Origin: Paenibacillus radicis (ex Xue et al. 2023)
GTDB lineage: Bacteria > Bacillota > Bacilli > Paenibacillales > NBRC-103111
Assembly: GCF_024722015.1 (NCBI RefSeq)
Contig: NZ_JANQBD010000004.1
Span: forward strand, 248,001 to 312,000
DNA: 64,000 nt
Reading direction: 5' to 3'
Under the pieces are notes generated by a model that saw nothing but the letters and a program-made list of their open reading frames with translations, had not been told where the DNA came from and searched no databases. Positions 51,189-60,796 of the stretch are shown piece by piece. A program made the translations under genes and the position numbers. Position 1 is the stretch's first letter. Each line of letters opens with the position of its first letter.

Positions 51189-53114
51189 GTGAGAATTGTA
51201 AAAGGAAGTCTTATTATTTCATTGGCACTTTGTTTATCGCTTTCTACCCCGATTGTTTTTGCTGAGAATCAAAGATTACAGAATCAAGCCGTAGATGGTG
51301 GCGTTATTAATCAGAACATCGTATTTATTGATGTAAAAAATCATTGGGCGAATGATGCAATTACGGATATGTCAAAAAAGGGTATTGTTAGCGGATACGA
51401 AGATTCATCATTTCAACCCGAAAAATCCATTACACGAGAAGAATTTGCTAAGATGATAGCTATAACATTTTCAGTAGATTTGGCTTCACCAAGTACCCCT
51501 ACATATACCGATGTTAGCAATGACAAATGGTCTTATCTTTATATTGAGGCTACGAAGAATTATTTAACGGGTTATTATCCTCCAAAGGGAAAAGCTTTTT
51601 TCAGTCCAGAAACGAAAGCAACGAGAGAAGATGTAGCAGTTGCACTCGTGAAAGTTCTAGGGTTTACAACAAACTCCTCAAAAAACAGCGATATTCTCGC
51701 CTATAAATTCAAGGATGCGGCTGATATTTCCTATGGGATTCGGGATTATATAGCTATCGCTACTGAGAAACAATTAATTAGTGGCTATGAGGACCGTACA
51801 TTCCGTCCAGACAAGCCTATTACAAGGGCAGAAGTAGCAACATTGTTATACCGCGTAATCAAGTCGTCAGCTCAGGACCAGACGGATGGACCGCCTTTGG
51901 AAGTAAACATGCCGGAGACAACATCTAACGGTACTTATTATATTTCCGGAAAAACACATAGAGATGCAAAGGTTTCAATTAACGGAAAAGAGATCCCTGT
52001 ATCGGACGGTGAATTCAAAGAAGGTTTTATTCTGGATAAAGAAGGATCCTATGATATAAAAATTGCTTCGATACTTCCAAGTGGGAAATCAACTACTATA
52101 AACAAACGAATCAAATACCAAGTTGGTGGTCCATCATTAAATGTAGATAGCGTCCCGGAAGTTGTTGAATCGAATTCATTAACGATATCTGGAAGCGCAT
52201 CAGATGAAAACGATTTTAGACCTGCCATTTACATTAATGCGGAAAAAGCCGGTGAGGGTTCTTTTAATAAAACAATAACGCTTCACGAAGGGGAAAATGT
52301 GCTTACGATTAAGGCCGTTAGCAGTACCGGTAAAGAAACGGTAGTGACTAGAAAAGTAACATTAAACTTAGGTGGACCGGCGTTAAAAATTGATGATATC
52401 CCAGCAACGACAGATAGAGAGGAAATAACTATATCAGGTAGCGCAACTGACAAAAATGACTACAGTCCGGCAATCTATTTAAACGATGAAAAAATCGGGA
52501 ATGGATCATTTAATAAAACGGTTAACCTTGTAGAAGGGGAGAACGTTTTAACATTTAAAGCAAAGAATGAAGCAGGTAAAACTACAACTATTGTTAAGAG
52601 GATAACTTTTACCGTAGGGGGTTCAATACTAAAATTAGATGAGATTCCTACTGCAACAGAAAAGAGTTCGTTTACTGTAACGGGTAGTGCTACAGATAAA
52701 AATAATTATAGCCCGGTCATTTATTTAAATGATGCAAAAATCGGGGATGGATCATTCCTTATAACATTGTCATTAGAAGAAGGGGAAAATCTGCTAGTAT
52801 TTAGAGTTAAAAATTCATTGGGCAAAGAAACATATGTTACAAAGAAGATCATATTCACCCCTCCCGCACCTAAATTGACTATTGACTATATTCCGACAAC
52901 TACTAGGAGCCAATCAATTAACGTCACGGGAAGTGTCCAAGATAAGAATGATGATAATCCTTATGTTTTACTAAACGAGCAGTGGGCTGGTACTGGAAGG
53001 AGTTTCTCGAAGTATGTAAAGCTAACAAAAGGTGAAAATCAATTGAACTTTAAAGCAGTAAACAGTTTTGGAAAGTCTACAACAGTTACAAAAGTTGTAT
53101 ATTATCAAGAATAA
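51189..53114 (+). CDS. SLH-domain surface protein with Ig-like repeats
   Basis: A 641-residue secreted protein with a signal peptide ending near residue 25 (TPIVFAEN). Three SLH domains (~45-225) bind secondary wall polymer: FIDVKNHWANDAITDMSKKGIVSGYEDSSFQPEKSITREEF (spread over residues ~47-87), YTDVSNDKWSYLYIEA and YKFKDAADISYGIRDYIAIA..ISGYEDRTFRPDKPITRAEVA. Five Ig-like repeats of ~80 residues follow, with recurring SGSATDKNDYSPAIYLND and GENVLTFKA. No enzyme domain. The GTG start follows AGAGGAA at 5 bases. Monocistronic with a terminator. Confidence 0.9.
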   Translation: MRIVKGSLIISLALCLSLSTPIVFAENQRLQNQAVDGGVINQNIVFIDVKNHWANDAITDMSKKGIVSGYEDSSFQPEKSITREEFAKMIAITFSVDLASPSTPTYTDVSNDKWSYLYIEATKNYLTGYYPPKGKAFFSPETKATREDVAVALVKVLGFTTNSSKNSDILAYKFKDAADISYGIRDYIAIATEKQLISGYEDRTFRPDKPITRAEVATLLYRVIKSSAQDQTDGPPLEVNMPETTSNGTYYISGKTHRDAKVSINGKEIPVSDGEFKEGFILDKEGSYDIKIASILPSGKSTTINKRIKYQVGGPSLNVDSVPEVVESNSLTISGSASDENDFRPAIYINAEKAGEGSFNKTITLHEGENVLTIKAVSSTGKETVVTRKVTLNLGGPALKIDDIPATTDREEITISGSATDKNDYSPAIYLNDEKIGNGSFNKTVNLVEGENVLTFKAKNEAGKTTTIVKRITFTVGGSILKLDEIPTATEKSSFTVTGSATDKNNYSPVIYLNDAKIGDGSFLITLSLEEGENLLVFRVKNSLGKETYVTKKIIFTPPAPKLTIDYIPTTTRSQSINVTGSVQDKNDDNPYVLLNEQWAGTGRSFSKYVKLTKGENQLNFKAVNSFGKSTTVTKVVYYQE

Positions 53115-53156
53115 TAAATAGTGTGTCATCTACTAAAATATTCACAGGTTAAATAA

Positions 53157-53241
53157 TAAAACCTCCTTCCTGCTCAGGAATACAATGTAACCAAAGCTTC
53201 ATCGTTACCATGTTAAATGAGTTTGGAAGAGGTTTTTTTAT
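53157..53241 (+). terminator. Terminator-like structure after the SLH gene
   Basis: AAACCTC.TTCC pairs with GGAAGAGGTTT over a ~50-base loop holding GTAAC/GTTAC, followed by seven T. Confidence 0.6.
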
Positions 53242-53364
53242 AACACGAATCACAGAAAAGAACACTTGTAAGTTTTATTTTACACTCTTGTAGTAGCGAA
53301 ATAATACTGTTACGATGTAAGTATTAAATTGTCTTATTACTTGGACGTTTTGCGGAGGGCAACC

Positions 53365-54498
53365 ATGAATATATTACAGGCTTTGTTTTTCCCCCCGGAG
53401 CAGCCGGGTGGAGTATCATCGATGATTCCTTTTATGCTGGATCGTTTCAATAAACGAGGCTGGGAAATGGAGTTGTTTTCGTTACCAAAGAGGGTACGAA
53501 GCAAGGGAATTGAGCCGGTGCAGTTCTCAACGTTTGATTGGGAAGTGTATGCAGGCAATGCTATCGTTGACAAATATATACAAACATATAAGGACTATGT
53601 GTGGTGGACGAAGCTTCGCTTGAACAAAACATATGATTTGATTCATGCCCATCATCCCATAGCTGCACTCGTTATGAAGCAGTTGTTCCCGGATACGCCC
53701 ATTCTGATGACGGTTCATTCAAGCTTTGAAAAGGAATTGGTGCTGAACGGTAAAATAAAGGAAAATGGACCGGAGCATGCCTTTTTAACTTCGATTTATC
53801 GAGAGCTTGAGGAGCGGGTTGACCAGCTCATAACGGTATCCAGTTCATTCAAGCAATATTTAGCTGAATATGTGCAGGAGCCCGAGCGTATAGGTGTAAT
53901 TCCGAACGGATTTGATGAGAAAAGATTTCGTCCGGTTGCCCATGAGAATAAAACACCACAGCTTATTACAGTTTGCAGGTTAGTCCCGGCGAAGGGGCTG
54001 GATACTTTATTATTAGCTTGCGCGGAGCTTAAGAAGCAAGGCCATTCCTTTGTCCTCCATCTAATTGGCGATGGTCCCATTCGTCAAGAGCTTGAACAGA
54101 TGGCTATAGAGCTGAATATTTATGAGGAAATTATTTTCTACGGCTATATGCTGCATCCAGAGGACTTCATGCCGTTCTTTGATGTATTCGTACTTCCGTC
54201 CCGAGCGGAGTCCTTTGGTTCCGTGTTTGCCGAAGCGGCACTTTGTGGATTGGCCTTGATAGGCACGAATGTGGGTGGGATACCGGAACAGATCGTTCAT
54301 GGGCAAAATGGCCTGTTGGTGCCGGTGGACGACGTTCCCGCATTGGCTAACGCATTGGAGAAAGTGATCGGAGATCCAACGTACCGGTATAATCTGGGAC
54401 GTGTAGCTTGGGATAAGGCGCAGAATGCCTATTCTATGTCACGGGTTGTCCAACAGCTTAAGAGTGTATACCGCCCGTACCGTAAAGAGCAATCATAA
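53365..54498 (+). CDS. GT4-family glycosyltransferase
   Basis: A 377-residue GT-B enzyme. The N-terminal Rossmann half has FFPPEQPGGVSSMIPFML and LIHAHHPIAALVMKQL. The C-terminal half has ITVCRLVPAKGLDTLLLAC, HLIGDGPIRQELEQMA, and the family signature PSRAESFGSVFAEAALCGLALIGTNVGGIPE with its glutamate. The sugar donor and acceptor are unknown; no polysaccharide operon is around. The ATG at 53365 is 5-6 bases after GGAGGG. Confidence 0.9.
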   Translation: MNILQALFFPPEQPGGVSSMIPFMLDRFNKRGWEMELFSLPKRVRSKGIEPVQFSTFDWEVYAGNAIVDKYIQTYKDYVWWTKLRLNKTYDLIHAHHPIAALVMKQLFPDTPILMTVHSSFEKELVLNGKIKENGPEHAFLTSIYRELEERVDQLITVSSSFKQYLAEYVQEPERIGVIPNGFDEKRFRPVAHENKTPQLITVCRLVPAKGLDTLLLACAELKKQGHSFVLHLIGDGPIRQELEQMAIELNIYEEIIFYGYMLHPEDFMPFFDVFVLPSRAESFGSVFAEAALCGLALIGTNVGGIPEQIVHGQNGLLVPVDDVPALANALEKVIGDPTYRYNLGRVAWDKAQNAYSMSRVVQQLKSVYRPYRKEQS

Positions 54499-54511
54499 CC
54501 TATTCTTATAA

Positions 54512-54550
54512 CCAAAAGACCGATCCCAATATGTGGATCGGTCTTTTGGT
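54512..54550. terminator. Bidirectional terminator, glycosyltransferase / EamA gene
   Basis: A perfect 15-bp stem CCAAAAGACCGATCC with complement, 8-base loop. Confidence 0.9.
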
Positions 54551-54567
54551 GTCGTAGGAAGCTTCCA

Positions 54568-55494
54568 CTATGCTGCTAAACGGAGAATAATAATGCCAAC
54601 CATAGCCGCACAAAGCCCTGATAGCTCCAATGGCGTAAAACGTTCCTTCAAGACAAAACGGGCATACAAAAGTACAAATACTACGTTCATGGCAATAACT
54701 ACGGAAACTAATCCTGTCACACCTAGCTTAAAGGCTGGCATAACTAGCATCATTCCGGAAATATTCGTTAGCCCGACAATCATACCCCAGAGAAGCGTTT
54801 TGCCAATGCTCCAATTCACCCGTGGAGGGGTTGGCATAGCAGCACTATTCCCGTTCTCAATGCTAACCTCAGCTGCTGCAGCTGTCTCAGCATGAGAGGC
54901 TGACTTCTTGCGTTGATTCGAATACCAGGTGAAACCGAACAGCACAGTACCAGTAATATACATAAGGGACAGTGTAGGTAATGTCTCTGCACCTAACAGG
55001 GTGGCCTGCTTGGACGATAAGTCGGTTAATCCAAAGCCAAGCATAGCAAGAGCGCCCCATTGCGCTCCTTTTAAATTACTCCAAGAGATTTCGTTGGAAT
55101 AGCGGATTAACAACAGTCCGAAGATGATAATGACAAAGGATAATGTCTGCCAAAGGTTTAGTTTTTCATCCCATATGAAATAAGCCATAATTACAACCAC
55201 AACTGGCGGCAAGCCTGTGAACATGGCTATGATCGCTGCTTTTCCAACTGCAAAGCCGCGATATATCGCAGCATTGGAAATGAAGGAGAACAAGCCCATC
55301 ACTGCACCTATCCAAACTCCAGAAGACCAATGCTGTTCTGCAAACAAATTAATAATTAATGCGATAATTGTTCCCGATAAATAAACACCGAATAACAATA
55401 AGTTTCGGTCGATAGGGCGTTGGGAAGTCCATTGATACAGAATACCTCTTAAGCCGAAGCAAACGGCTGAGGCAGCCGCAAATACAAACCACAT
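54568..55494 (-). CDS. EamA/DMT-superfamily transporter
   Basis: A 308-residue membrane protein with ten helices in two five-helix halves, as in drug/metabolite transporters. Start MWFVFAAASAVCFGLRGILY, first-half end FVIIIFGLLLIRYS, and second-half end ARFVLKERFTPLELSGLCAAMVGIIIL fit the EamA repeat. A polar loop (SASHAETAAAAEVSIENG) lies between the halves. The substrate is unknown. It lies 33 bp after an SDR gene on the same strand. Confidence 0.87.
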   Translation of the reverse strand: MWFVFAAASAVCFGLRGILYQWTSQRPIDRNLLLFGVYLSGTIIALIINLFAEQHWSSGVWIGAVMGLFSFISNAAIYRGFAVGKAAIIAMFTGLPPVVVVIMAYFIWDEKLNLWQTLSFVIIIFGLLLIRYSNEISWSNLKGAQWGALAMLGFGLTDLSSKQATLLGAETLPTLSLMYITGTVLFGFTWYSNQRKKSASHAETAAAAEVSIENGNSAAMPTPPRVNWSIGKTLLWGMIVGLTNISGMMLVMPAFKLGVTGLVSVVIAMNVVFVLLYARFVLKERFTPLELSGLCAAMVGIIILRLAA

Positions 55495-55527
55495 GATGAA
55501 AGCTCCTCGCTGAATTAATATTAACTG

Positions 55528-56286
55528 TTATTCATATATCATATTGACCGTCATTCCACCGTCAATGATAAGATTCTGACCTGTTATAAACCCCGCCTGG
55601 TCTCCTGTTAAATAGAGGCATGCGGCCGCAATGTCTTCTGGAGTCCCGACCCGCCCAACTGGATGCTGGAGCTTGTCACGCTCACTGTGCACCGGCTCTT
55701 GCCGATTCGTTGATTTCTGCCAGTCGCGTGTTTCAATCCATCCGGGGCTAATCGCGTTAACGCGTATGCCATAACGCCCCAAGCTAACGGCCATAGCGTG
55801 TGTGAGCGCCACCAGGCCGCCCTTGGAGGCTGAATAAGCTTCTGTATCGGCTTCAGACATCAGAGCTCTTGTAGAGGCCATGTTCACAATAGCGCCACTG
55901 CCTTGAAGCTTCATCACAGCAGCAGCTTGCTGCGAGCATAGGAAGGCGCCGCGGAGATTCACACCAATTACTTCATCAAATTGATCGACAGACAATTGAA
56001 GCATGCTGCCATTGCGGCTGATCCCGGCGTTATTAATTAGAACATCAATACGTCCAAACTCACGTTGGATACTCTGTATCCAACGAGTGACTTCATCTTC
56101 TCTAGCCACATTCACGCACATAAAAACCGCTTGACCGCCTGTATGTAGAAGCTCACGTGTTGTTTCCATTCCTGCTTCCTGATCTGCATCTGCAATAGCA
56201 ACCACATAGCCTGCCTTGACATAAGCAAGAGCCACAGCTTTTCCGATGCCCTGGGCCCCTCCGGTAACTGCAACTACTTTTTGCAT
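55528..56286 (-). CDS. Short-chain dehydrogenase/reductase
   Basis: A 252-residue NAD(P)-dependent oxidoreductase. The cofactor motif is TGGAQGIGKAVALAY, with DADQEAG at the acidic second strand (NAD preference), NNAG, and the catalytic YSASKGG preceded by a serine in MAST. PGWIET is also typical. The ATG at 56286 follows AGGAGGAAG at 8 bases; a TTG seven codons upstream overlaps this site. Transcribed with the EamA gene; substrate unknown. Confidence 0.92.
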   Translation of the reverse strand: MQKVVAVTGGAQGIGKAVALAYVKAGYVVAIADADQEAGMETTRELLHTGGQAVFMCVNVAREDEVTRWIQSIQREFGRIDVLINNAGISRNGSMLQLSVDQFDEVIGVNLRGAFLCSQQAAAVMKLQGSGAIVNMASTRALMSEADTEAYSASKGGLVALTHAMAVSLGRYGIRVNAISPGWIETRDWQKSTNRQEPVHSERDKLQHPVGRVGTPEDIAAACLYLTGDQAGFITGQNLIIDGGMTVNMIYE

Positions 56287-56436
56287 GATATTTTCTTCCT
56301 CCTGCAACTTTTTGTTGAAAAATCACTGCAAATATTATCTAATTTTTTCGTAAACAAGTATATCCTTTACACAAATCCATTGCTTTTTTTACAGGTTATA
56401 AATACTATAGTATATAGTATATCAAACGGAGGCGCA

Positions 56437-56727
56437 ATGATGGAGCCTGAACAACGAACAGAGCGGGAAATAACCTATCAAGTGGGTTGGAAACGAGGAA
56501 AAATCAAGCTGAATTTAGCGCATCCAGTCGAAAGTGGAGAGCCTTCAGTACAAATTCAAGGGGACGAGAACCTGCTGTCTCGATTGGATAACTGGAATTT
56601 ACGTTGGTTGTGGCGATCGGCAGGTTTAATAAAAGATGAAGCTCTGCAAGTGGTATTATGGGTTTTCCCCGTCATAGTATTTGGAGTTTCAATATGGCTA
56701 CTATATCAATTATCCTTTCAACAGTAG
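56437..56727 (+). CDS. Small protein with C-terminal membrane anchor (96 aa)
   Basis: A 96-residue protein with a charged soluble part (RTEREITYQVGWKRGKIKLN) and a single C-terminal membrane helix (LQVVLWVFPVIVFGVSIWLLY). No family recognised. The start ATG at 56437 follows GGAGG at 6 bases (a second ATG follows at once). TATAGTATATAGTATA before it is AT-rich promoter-like. It is followed 43 bp later by another small membrane protein. Confidence 0.65.
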   Translation: MMEPEQRTEREITYQVGWKRGKIKLNLAHPVESGEPSVQIQGDENLLSRLDNWNLRWLWRSAGLIKDEALQVVLWVFPVIVFGVSIWLLYQLSFQQ

Positions 56728-56770
56728 ATTGATACAAAGTTATTATTGAGAAATGAGGCAGGTGACTAAT

Positions 56771-57223
56771 ATGAAATTGATTCTGGCAATCGTGGGCGGA
56801 AGTATTGGACTGTTGGTTACAGCTTCTGCTGTATTTATGGCTTGGGCTTTGTACCAGCATCATAAAACCAAATCAACTCAAGATATTGTGACAGCAGAGC
56901 CCTCAGATAAGGCTGGAATAACGTCTGTAAGTGCAGTTTCGGCTGCAATGCTGCGCTGGACCTTTTTTGACTACGCATTAATTGCCGTATTTGCTGTGGG
57001 GAGCTTATTTCTGTTTACGGACGTTATTGCTGTTATTCGTGATGCGGAGAGCTACCCGCTTTATCATTACGGTTACTTAATTTGTGGATTTGTATTTACA
57101 CTGTTTGGTATGTTGTTTATGATTCTTAGGTTGGCGTTTGTACTATCGTTAGTTCGGGCGGATCGACCGCTTACGATACCGGATAATCATAACCAACCAA
57201 GCGATGCTGACCAAGCCGAATAG
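56771..57223 (+). CDS. Membrane protein with three helices (150 aa)
   Basis: A 150-residue membrane protein: helix at ~3-24, a polar loop, then two helices (DYALIAVFAVGSLFLFTDVIAVI and YGYLICGFVFTLFGMLFMIL). No family recognised. AGGCAGGTG precedes the ATG at 56771 at 6 bases. Its last 25 codons overlap the 3' end of the convergent YkvI gene by 75 bp. Confidence 0.65.
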   Translation: MKLILAIVGGSIGLLVTASAVFMAWALYQHHKTKSTQDIVTAEPSDKAGITSVSAVSAAMLRWTFFDYALIAVFAVGSLFLFTDVIAVIRDAESYPLYHYGYLICGFVFTLFGMLFMILRLAFVLSLVRADRPLTIPDNHNQPSDADQAE

Positions 57224-58195
57224 CGGGTAAAGGGTGGAGAGCAGTGTCTTAAAGCCGAACTGGCTAATTAAATAGCTGAGTAGCAGGATGGACAGTAAAA
57301 TCCGGTTTTGAGAAAATCTGGTTCGTTGCTCCAGCTGAGTGGAGAGCCCATAAACATCAGCAATAAGAGTTGTAAAAATTTCTCCATAGATTACACCAAT
57401 AAACAATAACTGTAGCAGTGGACCCAGATTTTGAATCAAATGTCCCATAGGGATTTCAAATTGGGAAATTCCAGGCATTTGTGCAGATAAAGCAAAATGG
57501 CCCGCTAGCAGCATCAATCCAATAATGACTCCACCATAAATTCCTCCCCAGAATAGAACGGAGCGATCCTTAGTTTGAGCTCCTAGCGGGACAAGCACTC
57601 CTTGTGACATGGTCAGGTTGAAGGCGGCATAAAGAAATGGTGCAAACCAAATGCGAAATATGCTGTGATCGGATGTTAATTGAAGCCAATTGTTTGAGCC
57701 AGGCATGTCCCAGTTATACCACACTATAATACAGCTAAAGGAGAGCATTAAGGGGACAACTATGGAGTTTACGGCAAGAATTGCCTTCATTCCATTATTT
57801 AATACGATAAATGAGAATACTAATGTCAGTAACAATCCGAGTTGGTATGGCAAATGAAATTGTTCCTCAAAAAGTGAGCCGGCCCCTGCTAACATAACCG
57901 TTGTTACGCCGAACATAGTTACGAGAGTGAACAGACTTATCCACTGTCCAGCTTTTTCACCAAAGAGTAGCTTGTTTAAATCTTCATAAGAACGCGCTTT
58001 GACATCGTGAGCCAGCAGCATAAGCTTAATTCCAAGCCAAACGAAGAGCAGGCTGGAAATACCAATCGTAAGCGTGGCCATCCAACCGTACCGAGTAAAA
58101 AATTGCAGTATTTCCTGGCCTGTTGCAAATCCAGCTCCCACGACAGTACCGACATAGGTAAAACTGACTTGCGCGATGCTGCCGAGTTTTCTCAT
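57149..58195 (-). CDS. YkvI-type membrane transporter
   Basis: A 348-residue membrane protein with ten or so helices. The start SIAQVSFTYVGTVVGAGFATGQEILQFF matches the YkvI family, distantly related to spore germination permeases and amino-acid transporters. LNLTMSQGVLVPLGAQT-like region and PHLIQNLGPLLQLLF fit. Function unknown. The 3' end overlaps that of the opposing gene (57149-57223). AGGTA lies before the ATG. Confidence 0.85.
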   Translation of the reverse strand: MRKLGSIAQVSFTYVGTVVGAGFATGQEILQFFTRYGWMATLTIGISSLLFVWLGIKLMLLAHDVKARSYEDLNKLLFGEKAGQWISLFTLVTMFGVTTVMLAGAGSLFEEQFHLPYQLGLLLTLVFSFIVLNNGMKAILAVNSIVVPLMLSFSCIIVWYNWDMPGSNNWLQLTSDHSIFRIWFAPFLYAAFNLTMSQGVLVPLGAQTKDRSVLFWGGIYGGVIIGLMLLAGHFALSAQMPGISQFEIPMGHLIQNLGPLLQLLFIGVIYGEIFTTLIADVYGLSTQLEQRTRFSQNRILLSILLLSYLISQFGFKTLLSTLYPLFGLVSIAWLVMIIRYRKRSIRPN

Positions 58196-58358
58196 CTAAA
58201 TACCTACCTTTCACACGGCATGTTACTCCCGATATAGTACAAGGTATGAGTGAGTGGACGAACACATGACACTGAACTTGGGAAAATGGCAGGTTTCTGT
58301 TAAAATTGATTAGAACTTTTATATTTGTTGATTATATCTGAAGTTGGAGCGTGTTTGA

Positions 58359-58970
58359 GTGCTGGATGATATTTTACTATTGATAGAAAACTATGGGTAC
58401 ATTGCATTGTATTGCCTTTTGGCAGTAGGGATTATTGGAATTCCCGTACCTGATGAAATTTTGATGACAACAGTGGGGTCCTTAACCTTGGAAGGCGGGC
58501 CACTATCATTCGGTACTTCATTTATAGTATGTTTTGCCGGTACAATGACTGGAATGCTCGTTAGCTATTATTTAGGAAAGACCGTTGGGAAGCCCTTCCT
58601 GTACCGATACGGTAAATGGGTGAAGCTAACGCCACAGAGGTTAGAACGAGCAGAGGGCTGGTTTAAAAAATATGGGATATGGGCAGTCGTATTTGGATAC
58701 TACGTCCCCGGGGTGAGGCATTTCACTTGTTATTTGGCAGGTGTAAGTGGTGTCGTATTATGGAGATATTTGTTGTACGCAGGCAGCGGCGCATTGGTAT
58801 GGTGTCTGACATTTCTATCTTTGGGTCACTTTATCGGCAGGAACGCTCCGATGATCGCAGGTGTTGTTCATCATTATTTGGGACTATCCATTGCAATATT
58901 AGTTGTATTGGCTGGGGCAGGAACCTATGTCTATTGGCGTTATCGTCGCAAGCGTCAAAAGTCTCATTGA
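58359..58970 (+). CDS. DedA-family membrane protein
   Basis: A 203-residue membrane protein of the DedA/VTT family, linked in other bacteria to lipid scrambling and envelope homeostasis. Family motifs: GIPVPDEILMTTVGSL (first conserved helix-break), FGYYVPGVRHFTCYLAGV (F-x-R-x-x-P-x-x-R-like motif) and SLGHFIG. GTG start after GGAG at 9 bases. Monocistronic with a very strong terminator. Confidence 0.9.
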   Translation: MLDDILLLIENYGYIALYCLLAVGIIGIPVPDEILMTTVGSLTLEGGPLSFGTSFIVCFAGTMTGMLVSYYLGKTVGKPFLYRYGKWVKLTPQRLERAEGWFKKYGIWAVVFGYYVPGVRHFTCYLAGVSGVVLWRYLLYAGSGALVWCLTFLSLGHFIGRNAPMIAGVVHHYLGLSIAILVVLAGAGTYVYWRYRRKRQKSH

Positions 58971-58973
58971 AAT

Positions 58974-59031
58974 AAATACAGAAGCAAAAAAAGGACCTCG
59001 ATGGAGGTCCTTTTTTTGCTTCTGTATTTAT
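58974..59031. terminator. Bidirectional terminator, DedA gene / lipoprotein gene
   Basis: A perfect 26-bp stem (AAATACAGAAGCAAAAAAAG and onward) with a GATG tetraloop. Confidence 0.93.
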
Positions 59032-59056
59032 ATGTTTCGGAGCTCCCAGTTGCACA

Positions 59057-59782
59057 TTACTCTACAGCGAAGAGCTTGATGGAGTTCACTTTCTCGGTCT
59101 TAGGGTCAATGTCAAGCTTCAATACAGCTCCTGTTGATTTATATGTAAGTACAAAGCTTGTGTTGGAATCCGGTTTACCTAATGTTTTGAACACATCATT
59201 CGTAGATTGACCCAGCTTAAGTCCATTAAGACCGGGATTGATATCACTGCTGCGGATGTCGATGAATTGTAGCAAATTCTTCTGATTAAAACCAACCAGG
59301 AAATCGGTATAGTCATACACCGTTATGGGGTCGCTATCATCTTCCATGACGAATTGCGATTTCGGTTTACCGTATTTCGCTGTAACCTTTTCCAAGGAGG
59401 TATTTAAAGTTAATCCTAGCAGCGTTGGTTTTGCCTGGTTATAAGGGTCTTGAATATCAATCTTTGGCTTCGCGGCCGCAGCCGGTTTACTGTCCGGTGT
59501 TTCCTGATCAGGCTGAGTATTATGTTCAACACTCGCCAATGATACCTTATCACTTGGATTCACTATCGCTGGTGTATTATCTGTTTGTTTGACAGGTACG
59601 CTCACTTCGGCTGCATCATGCTTATGAGTCACATCTACATTTGCTGCTGTTGGAGGTTGAACGTGTGATTCCCCAGGCTTGGGACTTTGCAGCGTAGTTG
59701 ATGTATCTTTACATCCTATTAACAGCATAATGAAGATTAAAGGAATAGACCAAAGAGCGATTAATTTATTTTGTCTGATCAT
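59057..59782 (-). CDS. Lipoprotein with DUF4309-like C-terminal part
   Basis: A 241-residue exported lipoprotein: hydrophobic start, lipobox LLIGC (Cys24), a ~90-residue Pro/Thr/Lys-rich linker, and a C-terminal domain from ~residue 115 with two related halves (LTLNTSLEKVTAKYGKPKSQF and LKLGQSTNDVFKTLGKPDS). Such paired GxxxxxVxxxxGKP units are typical of DUF4309-like, Paenibacillus-enriched lipoproteins. Function unknown. Confidence 0.78.
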   Translation of the reverse strand: MIRQNKLIALWSIPLIFIMLLIGCKDTSTTLQSPKPGESHVQPPTAANVDVTHKHDAAEVSVPVKQTDNTPAIVNPSDKVSLASVEHNTQPDQETPDSKPAAAAKPKIDIQDPYNQAKPTLLGLTLNTSLEKVTAKYGKPKSQFVMEDDSDPITVYDYTDFLVGFNQKNLLQFIDIRSSDINPGLNGLKLGQSTNDVFKTLGKPDSNTSFVLTYKSTGAVLKLDIDPKTEKVNSIKLFAVE

Positions 59783-59928
59783 CCCAATCTTTCCTTCCTT
59801 GAATAATTTGTTAGAATTAATCCGGGTTCATCTGTTTTGTACATTAATTACCCTAAAGATAACCTACCTAATCATACTCTGTTGATGAGTAATCCACAAA
59901 GTGCATTTATGACAAAAAGAAGGCAAAT

Positions 59929-59961
59929 TTTATGAAAATAGCCTGTTATTATTTTCATAAA
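59929..59961. promoter_or_regulatory. Perfect 12-bp inverted repeat between lipoprotein gene and xpt
   Basis: TTTATGAAAATA - 9 bases - TATTTTCATAAA. Could be an operator or hairpin. The rest of the ~345-bp gap shows no purine riboswitch or PurBox. Confidence 0.4.
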
Positions 59962-60128
59962 GCTTTTTACGTGGACAGAGTCAATGTTTCTCGCATTACA
60001 TCTATATAGACGCGTTTTACAAGCCGAAGTTGCACTTTCTTAAAAAAAGATTATTGCATTAGGACTTGAAACCCGGAATCTCCTTGTGATAAGTTAACGG
60101 AAAGAGTTTTGCGGATGGGGGAGCATAA

Positions 60129-60701
60129 ATGGAATTATTAAAACAACGTATAAGAGAAGTGGGTACTGTACTATCAAACGAGATTATTAAATTGGATGCC
60201 ATATTAAATCATGCGGTTGATCCTGCACTGACTACAGCAATGGGAAAAGAATTTGCTCGTTTGTTCAGGGAAGAGAATATAACAAAGGTAGTTACGATTG
60301 AATCTTCCGGGATTGCGATCGCTTTTGCAGTAGCGCAGGAGCTCGGGGTACCAATGGTTTTTGCCCGTCGTAAGAAATCACTCAATGCAGATTCGTCAGA
60401 AACCTACTGCGAGCGTGTGCCTTCTTTTACCAAAGGACTGGTCACCGATATAATGGTATCGCGTGAGTTTCTGGATCCTCAGGATCGAATTCTGCTAATT
60501 GATGATTTTATTGCCAATGGGGATGCGGCCAGAGGGTTGATCCGAATCATACGCCGTTCAGGCGCTCACTTGGTTGGTGTCGGCATTGCAGTGGAAAAAT
60601 CATTTCAAGCAGGCGGGCGTACGATCAGGGAATCTGGAGTGCGTGTAGAGTCTTTAGCTAGAATTGCTTCCATGGAGCCTGGGAAAATACAATTTGAATA
60701 G
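60129..60701 (+). CDS. xpt: Xanthine phosphoribosyltransferase
   Basis: A 190-residue salvage enzyme turning xanthine and PRPP into XMP. Motifs: VTIESSGIAIAFAVAQELGVP, FARRKKS and the PRPP loop ILLIDDFIANGDAARGLI. GGGGGAG precedes the ATG at 5 bases. No purine permease (pbuX) follows, unlike the Bacillus xpt-pbuX operon, and no purine riboswitch is seen. Confidence 0.94.
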   Translation: MELLKQRIREVGTVLSNEIIKLDAILNHAVDPALTTAMGKEFARLFREENITKVVTIESSGIAIAFAVAQELGVPMVFARRKKSLNADSSETYCERVPSFTKGLVTDIMVSREFLDPQDRILLIDDFIANGDAARGLIRIIRRSGAHLVGVGIAVEKSFQAGGRTIRESGVRVESLARIASMEPGKIQFE

Positions 60702-60796
60702 TGTGGTTTTCAAGAATTATTTTCAAAATCAATAGACCTTTTCAGCATGGTCATTTTCATTTATAATAATTACATGCGAAGAGAGGAGGCATTGCT

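Noticed and set aside
60000-60128. Purine riboswitch or PurBox before xpt
   Set aside because: None of the conserved junction sequence of the purine riboswitch is present; the only CCGAA-like word lacks the rest of a PurBox.
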